The position numbers and the translations under genes were made by a program. Below the pieces are notes generated by a model, which ran no database searches, was not told the DNA's origin, and saw nothing but the letters and a program-made list of their open reading frames with translations. Positions 62,794 through 64,000 of a stretch of 64,000 nt of DNA are shown piece after piece (within the stretch, counting starts at the first letter, position 1; the number at the start of each line of letters is the position of its first letter). The stretch is from Pelagicoccus sp. SDUM812003 (lineage in GTDB: Bacteria > Verrucomicrobiota > Verrucomicrobiia > Opitutales > Opitutaceae), in assembly GCF_031127815.1 (NCBI RefSeq), contig NZ_JARXHY010000003.1:186001-250000 (forward strand), written 5' to 3'.

Positions 62794-62836
62794 TTTGTCT
62801 TCGTATGGTGGTTTCACTAGGGTGAGAAGGTGGTTT

Positions 62837-63037
62837 ATGTTGTATCGTCTAGTAGAACGAAAACTTCCAGTCTGCGTTCCTTTAGAAGATCTTTTTCACA
62901 GGTTCTTTCTAAGTTCTCATGCAAAAAGCGAGCCCGATATGGAGATCTTCGGAAAAATACGAACAGCGGATGTGCCAAATCGCAAATTTTTCATGCTTTT
63001 AGCTGAACCGATGAATGCTAGCGCCGATAAGGGCTAG
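62837..63037 (+). CDS. Possible small hypothetical protein
   Basis: A 66-residue frame in an AT-richer stretch between two genes. A GAGAAGG ribosome-like sequence precedes the ATG. The peptide is basic and partly hydrophobic (LYRLVERKLPVCVPLEDLF) with no known motif. It could equally be non-coding, so it is kept at low confidence. Confidence 0.3.
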   Translation: MLYRLVERKLPVCVPLEDLFHRFFLSSHAKSEPDMEIFGKIRTADVPNRKFFMLLAEPMNASADKG

Positions 63038-63098
63038 GGTATTCTACTCGTTCCGCCTGCATGGGCGGCGGGTTGTTTTCGTCGCCTTGATCTTCTAA

Positions 63099-64000
63099 AT
63101 GTTTGAAAATAAAAAGGTTCGCAGTCGGATGTATCTTATCTGGGCGAGCGGGGCGTTGCTGCTCTGCGCTCTCGGCTATCTGGCGGCGTCCCGCTGGTTG
63201 CCCGCGGCGGGGGACACGGCGAGCCAGGTCCCGGCCTTTGCGATTTTCATCGGAATCGGCTTTGGAAACTGCGCATTGCTTTGGGGCTTCGCCCGCGCCC
63301 TGACCGGGCGAAACGACCGAGATTGGTCGCGTCGCATCGAGCTGGAGGCGACGCGCTCCGAGGTGGTTTTGCCGGAGGGGCTCACCGCTGGAGAACGGCT
63401 TGAGCGCTGGGGGCGCGAGCTTCGGGAGCGGGAGAACGAGCAGCGCTCCAAGCTGGCGTTCGCCACGCCTTTGGTCGATGCCTGTCGCGGCGCGGATCTG
63501 GGGCTCTTCCTGTGCGACGAGGAAGGTCGCGTTCTGTGGGTGAACGGAGCCACGGAAGAATTGACGGGACGCCCCTTCCAGGATCTGGCGAAGCGGGCCA
63601 AGCTGGATTTTCTCAACCACGCGCTCAACGACCCGCTGGACCACATGCGTCTCAACGCGGCCTTGGACAAACGGCACGCCACGCAGTTGACCTTGGCCTG
63701 CCAGCGGGCGGACGGAGAGACGCGATGGGTGTCCCTGAGCCTGAAGCCGCTGCAGGGATCGACTCCCAGCGATGCCCGGTTCTTCGGCGTTTTGATCGAC
63801 TCCACGGAGACGCGAAACGCTCAGACGGAGTTCGAGGAGATCTCCAAGCGCTTCGCCTTGGCGACCGAAAGCGCCAACATCGCCATCTGGGATTGGGATG
63901 TGAAAAACGACCGTTTGGTGTGGGACGACTACATGCACGAGCTGTATGGCTGCCGCCGCGGGGAGTTTTCTCCAAGCTATCAAGGCTGGATAGGGCGAAT
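63099..64000 (+). CDS. PAS-domain membrane sensor protein, 5' part
   Basis: The gene runs off the window, leaving 300 residues of its N-terminus. It begins with two hydrophobic helices (about residues 12-33 and 44-67). PAS-type segments follow: GLFLCDEEGRVLWVNGATEE near residue 145, then a second unit starting FALATESANIAIWDWDVKN near residue 258, with WDDYMHELYGC, which is a common PAS-3 beginning. Such proteins usually end in a histidine kinase or GGDEF domain, which cannot be seen here. ATG 63099 is supported by the basic MFENKKVRSR start before the first helix. Confidence 0.75.
   Translation, partial: MFENKKVRSRMYLIWASGALLLCALGYLAASRWLPAAGDTASQVPAFAIFIGIGFGNCALLWGFARALTGRNDRDWSRRIELEATRSEVVLPEGLTAGERLERWGRELRERENEQRSKLAFATPLVDACRGADLGLFLCDEEGRVLWVNGATEELTGRPFQDLAKRAKLDFLNHALNDPLDHMRLNAALDKRHATQLTLACQRADGETRWVSLSLKPLQGSTPSDARFFGVLIDSTETRNAQTEFEEISKRFALATESANIAIWDWDVKNDRLVWDDYMHELYGCRRGEFSPSYQGWIGR

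Overview
The window is GC-rich, densely packed bacterial chromosome with short intergenic gaps, few Shine-Dalgarno sites and many GTG/TTG starts. A VPDSG-type C-terminal sorting signal, OleC and OleD homologues, a long PurF of the form common in Bacteroidetes, a GH97 glycosidase, a large Sel1-repeat protein and a GlyGly-CTERM/rhombosortase pair together suggest a marine or aquatic Verrucomicrobiota, probably class Opitutae (Pelagicoccus/Puniceicoccus-like). This placement is inferred from gene families; no rRNA or tRNA gene was seen.

Layout. 1-3.7 kb: the end of uvrA, a VPDSG-CTERM surface protein and a vWA-like protein. 4.5-7.7 kb: purF-purM. 7.7-12.5 kb: a palindrome-rich spacer, a lipoprotein, a Dabb protein, an HNH nuclease, a secreted GH97 glycosidase and a lipoate-ligase-like protein. 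12.6-20.2 kb: a divergent periplasmic nitrate reductase island. One arm encodes a tetraheme cytochrome, a four-cluster Fe-S protein, an NrfD-type membrane subunit and an Rrf2 regulator. The other arm encodes NapD, NapA, a duplicated (four-heme) NapB, a NapF-like ferredoxin and a small unknown protein. No NapC is present, so the NrfCD-like arm is the likely quinol-oxidising route. 20.3-29.7 kb: a Sel1-repeat protein, a reductase/epimerase, SixA, OleD, an RNase III-domain protein and an M16 peptidase homologue that lacks its zinc motif. 29.8-36.1 kb: a Na/Pi symporter, an SLC12-like transporter and CysJ.

36.2-45 kb holds the most unusual part. A secreted VIT/vWA protein carries an internal GlyGly-CTERM-like signal and sits directly upstream of a rhombosortase-like intramembrane protease. 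Next comes a TetR regulator whose own promoter, and the start of the following RND/LolA-like/outer-membrane operon, carry the same 14-bp element. 45-54.5 kb: RNase D, OleC, a GAF histidine kinase, Vsr, an integral membrane protein, HDOD and Hpt signalling proteins, and a rhodanese/MauE/peroxiredoxin cluster. 54.6-64 kb: a TonB-dependent receptor, an EamA permease, Aat, a secreted MsrB, a DUF3016 protein, SMUG1, a DnaQ-type exonuclease, two tiny proteins and the start of a PAS sensor protein that runs off the window.

Themes are respiration and redox (Nap, CysJ, MsrB, peroxiredoxin), nucleic-acid repair (UvrA, SMUG1, Vsr, HNH), envelope transport and surface-protein sorting. No CRISPR array, transposase, phage gene, tRNA or rRNA was found.
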